Positions 28,453 through 39,417 are shown, numbered from the stretch's first letter. The stretch: DNA of 64,000 nt from Virgifigura deserti (GCA_003576685.1 QOZR01000013.1:104121-168120); one strand, 5' to 3'. The notes: generated by a model not told the origin, from the sequence alone. Program-made: numbers and translations.

Positions 28453-30542
28453 ACGCCGGCGGATCCATCCTGCAGGTCGCGCGGAGGGCGCGGCGGCAAC
28501 CGTTCCTCGGCGTGGCTGAGCGGTTTCGGCCCGGAGAGCATGATCGCGTCGAAACGGTCGTTGCCGGGCTCAGGCGGCTTGGCATCGGCACCCTGCGCAC
28601 CAAGCTGTGCTGGGCGGAATACCATCAGCCGGGCGGCAAGGAATGGTATGACTGGCTGCTGACGCGCCTCGCCCACGATGTCGACGTCCTTCCCTGCTTC
28701 ACCCATCCCGCGCTGTCCTGCGGCGCTCCGTCTCGGGCATTCTCCCGGGCGCAGGAACTCAAGAACTATGTCGACTTCCTCGATCGCATGGTGATTCGGC
28801 ATGGCGCGCATTTCGAGTGGCTGGAACTGTGGACCGAGCCGGATGGTCGGAACGACTGGAACTGGCATCTCGATCCCGACTCGGCCGCCGTCTGCGATGC
28901 CGTCGCCACCGCTGCACGCCGGGTAAAACAGCGCGGCAAGAAGACGATCCTCAGCGGTCTTTGTCCGACTGGCGTGAACTGGCTGCGCCTGACCTGCGAG
29001 CGCAGCGTCATCGATCATTGCGACGCCATAGGCATTCATCGCCTCTCCGGCAACGAGGAGACTCAAGCAGGGGCTCCTTGGCAAGGCTGGCAGGAAACGA
29101 TCGGCGCGATCCGGGGTATTCTCGACCGCTTCGACCTCGATCCGGAAATCTGGATCACCGAGGCCGGTCACGCGATGTCGACGGCCAATGGGGCAGCCAA
29201 CGGAATGGGTCAAGTCGATAGCCTTCTGGCGGCCCTCGATGCGCCGGTCCGCCGTGTCTATTGGTGCCGCTATCAGGACGCCGATCAGAGGGCGCCGAAT
29301 GGGGCCGGAAGAAGCGAGGTCGACGAGCGGTGCCATCTTGGCCTGGTCACGGCGAGCGGCGATCCCAAGCTGCTCTCGCGCCTGTTGATGCAGGGTGGAA
29401 TCGACAACGCGCGCGCGCTGCGACGGCGAGTCACCATTCCGAAGGAGCTTCGGACGTCGCGCCTCGCCCGCGTCGGGTTCGGCCGGAAGCAGGCGGTCAT
29501 CACGGGTGGTGCCGGCTTCATCGGCATCAACCTTGCCGACCGCCTTGCGCAATCGGGGCAGCAGGTGTTGATCTTCGACAATCTGAGCCGCGCCGGGGTC
29601 GAGGAAAACCTAACTTGGCTCATGGAGAAGCATCGCGGCAGAGTATCGGCGGAGATTGCCGACGTCCGCGATGCCGACGCGGCGCGCGATGCGGTGAAGC
29701 AAGCCGACTGGCTGTTCCACTTCGCCGCCCAGGTGGCCGTGACGACGAGCCTGTGCGCGCCCGTGGAGGATTTCGAAATCAATGCCCGCGGCACCCTCAA
29801 TCTGCTCGAGGGGCTGCGTGCCGCCGATCAACCGCCGGGGCTGGTCTACACCTCGACCAACAAGGTTTATGGCGCCTTGAGCGACATCCCGCTGGAATGC
29901 CAAGCGCACCGTCACGTTCCGATCGATCCGAATGTGGCGAAGCGAGGTGTGGCTGAAACGCGGGCGCTCGACTTCCACAGCCCTTATGGCTGCTCGAAGG
30001 GCGCGGCGGATCAGTATGTCCTCGACTATGCCCGCACCTACGGCCTGCCGGCCGTCGTATTTCGCATGAGCTGCATCTACGGGCCGCATCAACGCGGAAC
30101 GGAGGATCAGGGCTGGGTCGCCCATTTCCTCATCAAGGCGCTGCAGGGCGGAGACATCACAATCTATGGCGACGGCAAGCAGGTGCGCGACATTCTCTAT
30201 GTCGAGGATCTGGTGGATGCCATGGTTCTCGCCCAGCACCACATGCCGAAGATCCGGGGGCAGGCCTTCAATATCGGCGGCGGGTCCAAGAACACGACCA
30301 GCCTGATCGAGCTGCTCGATCTCATCCGCCGGCTCGGCCCGCTGCAACCGAACGTCACCCACGGCCCGGCGCGGCCCGGAGACCAGCTCTACTACGTCTC
30401 CGACATCGGCAAGTTCCACAGCGCGACGGGCTGGGCCCCGACCGTCAACGTGGAGGCCGGTGTGGCCAAGCTGATGACCTGGCTCAGCGAAACCCGCGAC
30501 GACCGCACGGTCGTGCCGCTGTATGAAAGGAGCGCATCATGA
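28449..30542 (+). CDS. Fusion: glycoside-hydrolase-like domain + CDP-paratose 2-epimerase-like SDR
   Basis: Protein of 697 aa with two parts. Residues 1-310 look like a TIM-barrel glycosidase: LELWTEPDGRNDWNW (candidate acid/base Glu near 129) and IWITEAGHAM (candidate nucleophile Glu near 238). Residues from about 347 form a complete epimerase: TGGAGFIGINLA, YTSTNKVYG, SPYGCSKGAADQY (Tyr near 511) and MSCIYGPHQRGTEDQGW, matching RfbE-type CDP-tyvelose/paratose epimerases. No export signal is visible, so the glycosidase-like part would act in the cytoplasm, possibly on a nucleotide- or lipid-linked sugar. Joined to its neighbours by overlaps. Confidence 0.85.
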   Translation: MNAGGSILQVARRARRQPFLGVAERFRPGEHDRVETVVAGLRRLGIGTLRTKLCWAEYHQPGGKEWYDWLLTRLAHDVDVLPCFTHPALSCGAPSRAFSRAQELKNYVDFLDRMVIRHGAHFEWLELWTEPDGRNDWNWHLDPDSAAVCDAVATAARRVKQRGKKTILSGLCPTGVNWLRLTCERSVIDHCDAIGIHRLSGNEETQAGAPWQGWQETIGAIRGILDRFDLDPEIWITEAGHAMSTANGAANGMGQVDSLLAALDAPVRRVYWCRYQDADQRAPNGAGRSEVDERCHLGLVTASGDPKLLSRLLMQGGIDNARALRRRVTIPKELRTSRLARVGFGRKQAVITGGAGFIGINLADRLAQSGQQVLIFDNLSRAGVEENLTWLMEKHRGRVSAEIADVRDADAARDAVKQADWLFHFAAQVAVTTSLCAPVEDFEINARGTLNLLEGLRAADQPPGLVYTSTNKVYGALSDIPLECQAHRHVPIDPNVAKRGVAETRALDFHSPYGCSKGAADQYVLDYARTYGLPAVVFRMSCIYGPHQRGTEDQGWVAHFLIKALQGGDITIYGDGKQVRDILYVEDLVDAMVLAQHHMPKIRGQAFNIGGGSKNTTSLIELLDLIRRLGPLQPNVTHGPARPGDQLYYVSDIGKFHSATGWAPTVNVEAGVAKLMTWLSETRDDRTVVPLYERSAS

Positions 30543-30570
30543 AACACCGGCCATGCTGGAGGCCCTAGGA

Positions 30571-31755
30571 GTGCAGCGGGTTCTGATGACCGCCGATCCG
30601 GTCGGCGGAGTCTGGGACTATGCCCTCGAACTCGCCCGCGGGCTGAGCGATCTGCAGATTTCGACCGTCCTCGCCGTGATGGGCGGTCGCCGATCGGATG
30701 CGCAGCGTGCCGCTAGCGAAGCGGTTCCCGGCCTCCTCGTCGAGGAGGGGGACTTCAGGCTGGAATGGATGCGGGATGCGGACATCGATCTGATCGAGGC
30801 GGGGCGGTGGCTGCTCGCGCTGGAGGAGACGCATCGCCCCGATATCGTTCACCTGAACAATTACGCGCATGCGACGCTGCCCTGGCGTGCGCCCTGTCTG
30901 GTCGTCGCCCACTCCTGCATCGCTTCCTGGTGGTGCGCCGTGAAGCGGTCGCCGCTGCCGCGCGACTTGTCGTCCTATACCGACATGGTCGCGGCGGCCC
31001 TGCAGGGCGCAAATGCGGTGGTCGCGCCGAGCCAATCGCTGCTCGCTGCCCTCCAACCGCTTTACGGGCCGTTGCCGGGCGCGCGTGTCATCCATAACGG
31101 TCGGTCCGCGGCCGCGTTTCCCGCCTTGGCGAAGGAACCCTTCGTGATCACCGCCGGACGCGCCTGGGACGAGGCCAAGAACATCCGGGCACTTGACGAG
31201 ATCGCGCCAGCCTTGCCCTGGCCGATTTATCTCGCGGGTGACTGCCGAGGTCCCGACGATGCGGGCTGGCAGCCCTGCAACCTCACCCCTCTCGGCCGCC
31301 TGCCAAGCGACGATCTCGCACGCTGGCTCGGCCGCGCCGCGATCTTCGCGCTGCCTGCCCATTACGAGCCCTTCGGGCTGACTGCCCTCGAAGCCGCGCT
31401 CGCCGGCTGCGCGCTCGTCCTTGGCGACAACCCGACGATGCGCGAGCTGTGGGAGGGGGCGGCATTGTTCGTGCCGCCCGACGACCGGGCGCAACTCGCG
31501 GCGGCGATCCATCAGCTGATCCGCCGCCCCCATCTTCGCGACGCGCTCGGCGCGGCGGCTCGGGCTCGCGCGCACCGCTACAACGCGCCGGCGATGACGC
31601 AGGCCTACCGGGGCCTTTATCAGGAAATCATCGCGGATCGGCGTTCGCCGGTCGGCACTCGAGTTGGCGCCCCAGTCGGGGTCGGGGTCGGGGTCGGGGC
31701 CGATGCCGGCACTGGCGTCGGCAGTGCCGACATCGTCACACCGGCACTTATCTAG
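30571..31755 (+). CDS. Glycosyltransferase, GT4-like
   Basis: Cytoplasmic GT-B glycosyltransferase of 394 aa. The family start (RVLMTADPVGGVWDYALELAR) and the C-terminal EX7E-type donor site HYEPFGLTALEAALAGCALV are present. I place the start at GTG 30571, with GGAGG 8 bp upstream; ATG 30553 and ATG 30523 are alternatives in frame. The ATG that overlaps the previous stop (30539) is in another frame and gives only a 9-codon ORF. The last 35 residues are a Gly/Val-rich tail partly encoded by a hexanucleotide repeat. Confidence 0.85.
   Translation: MQRVLMTADPVGGVWDYALELARGLSDLQISTVLAVMGGRRSDAQRAASEAVPGLLVEEGDFRLEWMRDADIDLIEAGRWLLALEETHRPDIVHLNNYAHATLPWRAPCLVVAHSCIASWWCAVKRSPLPRDLSSYTDMVAAALQGANAVVAPSQSLLAALQPLYGPLPGARVIHNGRSAAAFPALAKEPFVITAGRAWDEAKNIRALDEIAPALPWPIYLAGDCRGPDDAGWQPCNLTPLGRLPSDDLARWLGRAAIFALPAHYEPFGLTALEAALAGCALVLGDNPTMRELWEGAALFVPPDDRAQLAAAIHQLIRRPHLRDALGAAARARAHRYNAPAMTQAYRGLYQEIIADRRSPVGTRVGAPVGVGVGVGADAGTGVGSADIVTPALI
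31675..31698 (+). repeat. Hexanucleotide tandem repeat in the GT4 gene
   Basis: Four perfect GTCGGG units encode alternating Val-Gly near the C-terminus of the glycosyltransferase. Copy-number change would keep the frame. Confidence 0.8.
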
Positions 31756-31761
31756 GGCGCC

Positions 31762-32892
31762 ATGCGTTTTGCCCTCTTCTATCACTCCATCGCGTCGGAC
31801 TGGAATCACGGTAACGCCCATTTTCTTCGCGGCGTCGTTCGCGACCTGCTGCGCCGCGGCCATGAGGTCCGCGTCTACGAGCCGAAGGACGGCTGGAGCC
31901 GCGCCAACCTGATCGCCGGGCACGGCACGGCGCCGATCGCGGCGTTCGAGTCACTCTTTCCCGAGATCGTCCGGCATGAATATGCGCTAGCGACACTCGA
32001 CCTCGACGCGGCACTCGACGGCGTCGACATTGTCCTCGTCCATGAGTGGAACGAGCCAGAACTCGTCGCGGCCTTGGGCCGACGCCGAAAACGCGGCGGA
32101 CGGTTCCTGCTGTTCTTCCACGATACCCATCACCGATCGGTGACGGCGCCCGAGACCATGGCGGCCTTCGATCTCGACGGCTATGATGGAGTGCTCGCCT
32201 TCGGCGAGGTGATCCGCGAAATCTATGTCCGCCATGGCTGGGCGCGCTCAGCCTGGACCTGGCATGAAGCGGCCGATATCAGCCTGTTCCGCCCGATGCC
32301 GCGGGAGAAACGCGGCGATCTGGTCTGGATCGGCAATTGGGGCGACGGCGAACGGACCGCCGAGCTCCGCGACTTCCTGCTGTCGCCGGTCGAACGGCTT
32401 CGTCTCCGGGCCGAGATCTACGGCGTCCGTTATCCGGACGACGCCATCGCGGCAATCGCCGGGGCGGGCGCGGACTATCGCGGCTGGCTGCCAAACTATG
32501 CGGTGCCGGAGGCGTTCGCGCAGTTCCGCGTCACGGTGCACGTCCCGCGACGGCCGTATGTCGAAGCGCTGCCCGGCATCCCGACCATCCGCCTTTTCGA
32601 GGCGCTGGCCTGCGGCATCCCGCTGATCTGCGCGCCTTGGCGGGATTCGGAAGGCCTGTTCACGCCGGGCAGCGATTTCCTGCTCGTCGACAGCGGCGAG
32701 GACATGACGCGCGCGCTGCGGGATCTGCTGAACGACGATCTCCGCGCCGCGGCACTCGCCCGACAAGGGCGGGAGACGATCCTGCGCCATCACACCTGCA
32801 CCCATCGCGTCGACGAGCTTCTGGCGATCTGCGCCGCGCTTCGCGAGCCGGCGGTGCAAGCGAACGAACAGCTTCTGGTCGGGGAGACCTAG
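31762..32892 (+). CDS. CgeB-family glycosyltransferase, paralogue 1
   Basis: Protein of 376 aa with a GT-B layout: N-terminal MRFALFYHSIASDWNHGNAHFLRG with a glycine-turn, a middle DxD-free region, and the C-terminal Glyco_trans_1_2-type block GIPTIRLFEALACGIPLICAPW followed by a LLVDSGEDM stretch. This matches the CgeB group named after a Bacillus spore-maturation gene. Six bp separate it from the GT4. Most divergent of the three CgeB copies. Acceptor and donor sugars are unknown. Confidence 0.82.
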   Translation: MRFALFYHSIASDWNHGNAHFLRGVVRDLLRRGHEVRVYEPKDGWSRANLIAGHGTAPIAAFESLFPEIVRHEYALATLDLDAALDGVDIVLVHEWNEPELVAALGRRRKRGGRFLLFFHDTHHRSVTAPETMAAFDLDGYDGVLAFGEVIREIYVRHGWARSAWTWHEAADISLFRPMPREKRGDLVWIGNWGDGERTAELRDFLLSPVERLRLRAEIYGVRYPDDAIAAIAGAGADYRGWLPNYAVPEAFAQFRVTVHVPRRPYVEALPGIPTIRLFEALACGIPLICAPWRDSEGLFTPGSDFLLVDSGEDMTRALRDLLNDDLRAAALARQGRETILRHHTCTHRVDELLAICAALREPAVQANEQLLVGET

Positions 32893-34011
32893 ATGGAGAT
32901 CGCATTCTTCGGCTCAAGCCTTCTGTCCGCTTACTGGAACGGCGCGGCGACCTATTACCGGGGCGTCATCCGGGCGCTGCATGCGCTCGGCCATCGCACG
33001 ACCTTCTATGAGCCCGACGCCTTCGATCGCCAGAAGCATCGCGACCTCGACCCGCCGGACTGGGCGCGGGTGGTCGTCTATCAGGCGACCGAGGCGGCGG
33101 CGGCGCGGGCGCTCGACGCGGCGCGCGGCGCGGACGTCATTGTCAAGGCGAGCGGCGTCGGCGTGCTAGACGAATGGCTCGAGGCGGCAGTCGCGGCGGC
33201 GAAGCGGCCCGACAATCTCGTCCTGTTCTGGGATGTCGACGCGCCGGCGACGCTGGAGCGGATGAGCGTGAATCCGAAGGACCCGTTCCGCGCCCTGGTC
33301 CCGGACTACGACCTCGTCCTCACCTATGGTGGCGGCGATCCGGTCGTCGCCGGATATGCGGCGCTGGGCGCGCGCGCCTGCGTGCCGATCTACAACGCCC
33401 TCGACCCGACGACGCATTTCCCGGCGCCGCCGGACGATCGCTTCGCCGGCGATCTCGGCTTCCTCGGCAATCGGCTGCCCGATCGTGAGGCGCGGGTCGA
33501 GAGCTTCTTCATCCGGACCGCCGAGCGGCTGCCGAATCGCCGCTTCGTCCTCGGCGGCAATGGCTGGCACGATAAGCCGCTGCCGTCCAACGTCCGGGTC
33601 CTGGGCCACGTCTATACCGGCGACCACAACGCCTTCAACGCGTCGTCGCTGGCGATCCTGAACATCCATCGCGAAAGCATGGTGCGAAACGGCTACTCCC
33701 CGGCGACGCGCCTGTTCGAAGCGGCGGGCGCCGGCGCCTGTCAGATCACCGACCGGTGGGAAGGCATCGAGCTGTTCCTCGAGCCGGAGGTCGAGGTGCT
33801 GGTCGCGAGCGACGCCGATGAGGTCGCACAGCATCTGGAACGGCTCTCGCCGGAGCGCGCCCGCCGCATCGGCGTGGCGGCGCAGCGGCGGATCCTGGCC
33901 GAGCACACCTATGCGCATCGTGCGAGACAGGTCGAATCGATTCTCGATGGACAGGGGGGTAGCCACAGAGTCGGGGCGGCAGGACTCTCCGGCAGGAGGG
34001 CGTCTGCATGA
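32893..34011 (+). CDS. CgeB-family glycosyltransferase, paralogue 2
   Basis: Protein of 372 aa starting immediately after the preceding stop, with GGGGAG upstream. The N-terminus is MEIAFFGSSLLSAYWNGAAT and the C-terminal donor region is SPATRLFEAAGAGACQITD followed by WEGIELFLEPEVEVLVASD. The motif WDVDAPATLERM near 115 is shared with paralogue 3 (DIDTPVTVAKL). Overlaps the next gene by 4 bp. Confidence 0.85.
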   Translation: MEIAFFGSSLLSAYWNGAATYYRGVIRALHALGHRTTFYEPDAFDRQKHRDLDPPDWARVVVYQATEAAAARALDAARGADVIVKASGVGVLDEWLEAAVAAAKRPDNLVLFWDVDAPATLERMSVNPKDPFRALVPDYDLVLTYGGGDPVVAGYAALGARACVPIYNALDPTTHFPAPPDDRFAGDLGFLGNRLPDREARVESFFIRTAERLPNRRFVLGGNGWHDKPLPSNVRVLGHVYTGDHNAFNASSLAILNIHRESMVRNGYSPATRLFEAAGAGACQITDRWEGIELFLEPEVEVLVASDADEVAQHLERLSPERARRIGVAAQRRILAEHTYAHRARQVESILDGQGGSHRVGAAGLSGRRASA

Positions 34012-35141
34012 GCGCGCTCTCGATCGTCTTCATCGGTCTGTCGATCACCTCCTCCTGGGGCAACGGCCATGCGACCACCTACCGCAGCCTGATCGGCGCG
34101 CTGGCCAAGCGTGGACATGACGTGCTGTTCCTCGAGCGCGACCTGCCCTGGTACGCCGACAGTCGCGATCTGCCGCATCCGCCTTACGGGCGGACATGCC
34201 TCTATCGGAATTTGCGGGAACTCGAACGGAGGTTCTCGGCGGCGGTGGCACAAGCGGACCTCGTGGTGGTCGGGTCCTATGTGCCCGAGGGTGTCGAGGT
34301 CGGCCGTTGGGTGATCGATACCGCCCGGGGGATCACCGCGTTCTACGATATCGACACGCCGGTCACGGTGGCGAAGCTGGATCGCGGCGACAAGGAGTAT
34401 CTGAGCGCCGATCAGATCCCGCTCTACGACCTTTATTTATCCTTCACCGGCGGCCCGCTGCTGGCGCGGCTGGCCCATGACTACGGGGCGCGACGGCCGC
34501 TGCCGCTCTACTGCTCGGCCGACCCGGACCTGTATTTTCCCGAACCGGTCGAGCGATCCTGGGATCTGGGATATCTCGGAACCTATAGCGCCGATCGCCA
34601 GCCCGGCCTGGAGCGGCGGCTGCTGGCCGTCGCACGCCGGCTGCCGGAGCACCGGTTCGCCGTCGCCGGGCCACAATATCCAGACAGCCTGACTTGGCCG
34701 CGAAACGTCACCCGCATTGAGCATCTGGCGCCGGGCGAGCATCGGCGGTTCTACAATGCGCAGCGCTTCACCCTGAACCTGACCCGACAGGAGATGGTTC
34801 GCGCCGGCTGGTCGCCCAGCGTCCGCCTATTTGAGGCCGCCGCTGCGGGGGCGCCGATCATCAGCGACTGGTGGGAAGGGCTGGACCGGCTGTTCGAGCC
34901 CGATCGGGAGATTCTGATCGCCAACGACGCCGACGATGTCGTGCGGTTCCTCACGGAGATCCCGGAGGCCCGTCGCCGGGCAATCGGATTCGCGGCACGA
35001 CGGCGCGTGCTGTCGGCCCATACGGCGGCGCATCGGACGGCCGAACTCGAGCATTACGTGCGAACCGAGCAAAGCCGGGCGGCGGTCCGAAGCGCGATCG
35101 GCCGCGCCCGGACCGCGACGATGGCCGCGAACAAGGCATAG
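34008..35141 (+). CDS. CgeB-family glycosyltransferase, paralogue 3
   Basis: Protein of 377 aa, ATGA overlap with paralogue 2. It has a SITSSWGNGHATTYRSLI start, FYDIDTPVTVAKL near 110, LGYLGTYSADRQPGLE near 185 and the donor region SVRLFEAAAAGAPIISDWW. High similarity to paralogue 2 in motif order points to duplication. Last gene of the glycan cluster; it converges with the small acidic-protein gene, 12 bp away. Confidence 0.85.
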   Translation: MSALSIVFIGLSITSSWGNGHATTYRSLIGALAKRGHDVLFLERDLPWYADSRDLPHPPYGRTCLYRNLRELERRFSAAVAQADLVVVGSYVPEGVEVGRWVIDTARGITAFYDIDTPVTVAKLDRGDKEYLSADQIPLYDLYLSFTGGPLLARLAHDYGARRPLPLYCSADPDLYFPEPVERSWDLGYLGTYSADRQPGLERRLLAVARRLPEHRFAVAGPQYPDSLTWPRNVTRIEHLAPGEHRRFYNAQRFTLNLTRQEMVRAGWSPSVRLFEAAAAGAPIISDWWEGLDRLFEPDREILIANDADDVVRFLTEIPEARRRAIGFAARRRVLSAHTAAHRTAELEHYVRTEQSRAAVRSAIGRARTATMAANKA

Positions 35142-35153
35142 AGCCCGCTCCGG

Positions 35154-35435
35154 TCAACCTCGCCTTACGAACTTGTTGAACCGGCTGAGGCTGCCGTCGG
35201 CCGTCTTGTCCTGATAGAGGAAGGACAGGCGCTGCGCCTCGAACTTTTCAAAGAAGTCGTCCCAGCCGATCGGCTCCAGCTTGTCGTCCTTTTCGTCGTC
35301 CTCGAAATCGATTCGCAGCAGTCCGGGATCGTCGCCACCGCCCGTCCCGGCGACGGAAGCCGGCTTGCCGCCGCGCTCTTCCGCCCAATGCTTGATGGTG
35401 TCGTGATCCGTCGTCGTTTTCGAATCGGCTGCCAT
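35154..35435 (-). CDS. Small acidic conserved hypothetical protein with an EcfG-type promoter
   Basis: Soluble protein of 93 aa: TTTDHDTIKHWAEERGGKPASV, an acidic middle (RIDFEDDEKDDKLE), then GWDDFFEKFEAQRLSFLYQ and a basic end. It matches a small alphaproteobacterial family that is sometimes labelled, probably wrongly, as a branching enzyme. ATG 35435 has GGAGGAGG upstream, and an exact GGAAC-N16-CGTT promoter lies 50 bp further upstream, so expression under general stress is likely. Function unknown. Confidence 0.85.
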   Translation of the reverse strand: MAADSKTTTDHDTIKHWAEERGGKPASVAGTGGGDDPGLLRIDFEDDEKDDKLEPIGWDDFFEKFEAQRLSFLYQDKTADGSLSRFNKFVRRG

Positions 35436-35820
35436 GCCTACCTCCTCCAGCCTAGCCGGCCCCACATTCGTCATATGCCTATAGAACGGTCGAGTGGGTG
35501 AAGCGTTCCGGACCTCACTCCTCTTGGCCATGGCGAGCGGGTGGGAAAAACCGCTACAGTAACCATCTATTAACCATGAAATCGTAGGGTTGGGTCTGGA
35601 GCGGAGGACCGGAACACGCGCCACCGCGCGATTGGGGTCACGTTCTCGGCAGACGAGTCCGCAGGGCCGCCGGCACCTGCTATGGACATCCCGAATGGGC
35701 ATCCAGACGATGTCACAAAGAGTGCGCATCCATCCGGCAGCCCCGTCGCTAAAACCTCCAGTCAGGACGACAAACGTGGGCGGCGAAATTCCGACACATT
35801 TTGAATCGAAAAGGGGTCGG
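35436..35820. other. 385-bp divergent intergenic region
   Basis: It holds the EcfG-type promoter (separate entry) on the left. To the right, ATTAACCATGAAATCG near 35569 may be part of the glgP promoter. The glgP frame is open from 35590, but the extension lacks glycogen phosphorylase similarity. Confidence 0.5.
35485..35509 (-). promoter_or_regulatory. EcfG-type (general stress sigma factor) promoter
   Basis: On the minus strand GGAAC-N16-CGTT, an exact match to the alphaproteobacterial EcfG consensus, reading towards the small acidic-protein gene (start 35435). Confidence 0.75.
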
Positions 35821-38382
<2,562 letters not shown>

Positions 38383-38447
38383 GCCAGAGACACTCCACCC
38401 TATTGGCCGCCCCATCGGCATTGCGGGCGTCGCGCGCAACTTCTTCC

Positions 38448-38497
38448 CGGCCTTGATTGTTGACTCCGTATCCATCACGGAATCGCGATCAAGGCCG
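38448..38497 (+). promoter_or_regulatory. Hairpin in the leader of the DUF4174 gene
   Basis: Outer arms CGGCCTTGAT / ATCAAGGCCG (10 bp) and an inner ACTCCGT / ACGGAAT pair, ending just before the GGAGGAG ribosome site of the next gene. It may end glgP transcription or modulate translation. Confidence 0.4.
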
Positions 38498-38513
38498 CGG
38501 AGGAGCACTTGCC

Positions 38514-38903
38514 ATGCAAACGGAATCCCTGCTGCAGGAGTGGTACTGGAAGAACCGGGTCCTGCTTCTCTTCGCGCCGCGCCGCGAGAGTATTCCCTAC
38601 CAGCAGCAGGTCGCGGCGCTCGACGGCAATCGCGCCGGCTTGGCCGAGCGCGACGTCATCGTGCTGGAGGCGGTCGGAGATCGCGCCATACCCTTCGGCG
38701 GCGGCCTCGGCGAGACGCTCGAGACGGCAAGGCTCCGCGACAGCTTCAACATCGCCCCAGACGAGTTCCAAGTCGTCCTGATCGGCGAGGACGGCACCGA
38801 GAAGCTGCGATCGGCCGAGCCCATCGCCACCGACCGGCTGTTCCAGATCATGGACGCCATGCCGACGCGCCAGCGCGAGACGCAGGGCGAGCGCAAGGAA
38901 TAG
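38514..38903 (+). CDS. DUF4174 domain protein
   Basis: Protein of 129 aa: LLEQ-type start with WKNRVLLLFAPRRES, later VVLIGEDGTEKLR and RLFQIMDAMPTRQRE. This order fits DUF4174, a thioredoxin-like fold group without the CxxC active site. GGAGGAG precedes ATG 38514. The role is unknown; no signal peptide is apparent from this start. Confidence 0.75.
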   Translation: MQTESLLQEWYWKNRVLLLFAPRRESIPYQQQVAALDGNRAGLAERDVIVLEAVGDRAIPFGGGLGETLETARLRDSFNIAPDEFQVVLIGEDGTEKLRSAEPIATDRLFQIMDAMPTRQRETQGERKE

Positions 38904-39035
38904 ATGCTTCCGTCAGGCCGCAGCCGACCCGGATCCGCGGGAAATTTTTCGCGGAAGCGTCCTGATTTTCCGCCATTAAGAAAATATTAACCGTAAGAGT
39001 CGAAGTTCGGGGTCTCGCCACGGAGATCCCGCCTC

Positions 39036-39257
39036 GTGAAGTATGTCCTATTCGTCATGGCCTGCCTGTCCAATGAACCGGGCCAATGCATCGGGGAGCC
39101 GATCGATCTTCCCGAGGTGACGAACGCTACGGCCTGCCATCTCGCCAGCCGGCTGCGCATGCATGAATGGGCAGAGGCGCATCCCGACATGCAGATCAAG
39201 GAAGCCAAATGCATGGGGCGGCCGCTGACCCTGACCGAGGCGAAGACGGCGTTCTGA
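39036..39257 (+). CDS. Small cysteine-containing hypothetical protein
   Basis: 73 aa, GTG start. A short hydrophobic N-terminus (KYVLFVMACLS) is followed by QCIGEPIDLPEV and TACHLASRLRMHEWAEAH; four Cys (about 10, 18, 34, 54) suggest disulphides if exported. The upstream A/T-rich tract TTAAGAAAATATTAACCG is a possible promoter. I do not recognise a family. Confidence 0.6.
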   Translation: MKYVLFVMACLSNEPGQCIGEPIDLPEVTNATACHLASRLRMHEWAEAHPDMQIKEAKCMGRPLTLTEAKTAF

Positions 39258-39319
39258 AATTTCTCGAATCAGAGGCGAGACGGCGATCGCATCAGCGGAC
39301 CGTCTCGCAAGCGGGGGGC

Positions 39320-39348
39320 CCTGCCGCGGCTGAAAGAGCCGCGGCAGG
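39320..39348. terminator. GC-rich stem-loop after the small Cys protein
   Basis: Perfect 12-bp arms CCTGCCGCGGCT / AGCCGCGGCAGG with a GAAAG loop, then TGCCCGCTTCCTTT, a weak T-rich tail. Likely terminator for the upstream plus-strand gene. Confidence 0.6.
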
Positions 39349-39369
39349 TGCCCGCTTCCTTTAGGACCT

Positions 39370-39402
39370 GATCTGATCACATTGAACCGATGTGATCAGA
39401 TC
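39370..39402. repeat. Perfect 12-bp inverted repeat, REP-like
   Basis: GATCTGATCACA / TGTGATCAGATC around TTGAACCGA, between a terminator-like stem and the CopA stop codon. Each arm also contains the TGATCA self-palindrome. Such elements are often dispersed in related genomes; only this copy is in the window. Confidence 0.65.
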
Positions 39403-39417
39403 GTGCTCTAGCGCTCT

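Noticed and set aside
35590..35820. Extended N-terminus of glycogen phosphorylase
   Set aside because: The extra 77 codons are basic and unlike the family; the ATG at 35821 has the better ribosome site.
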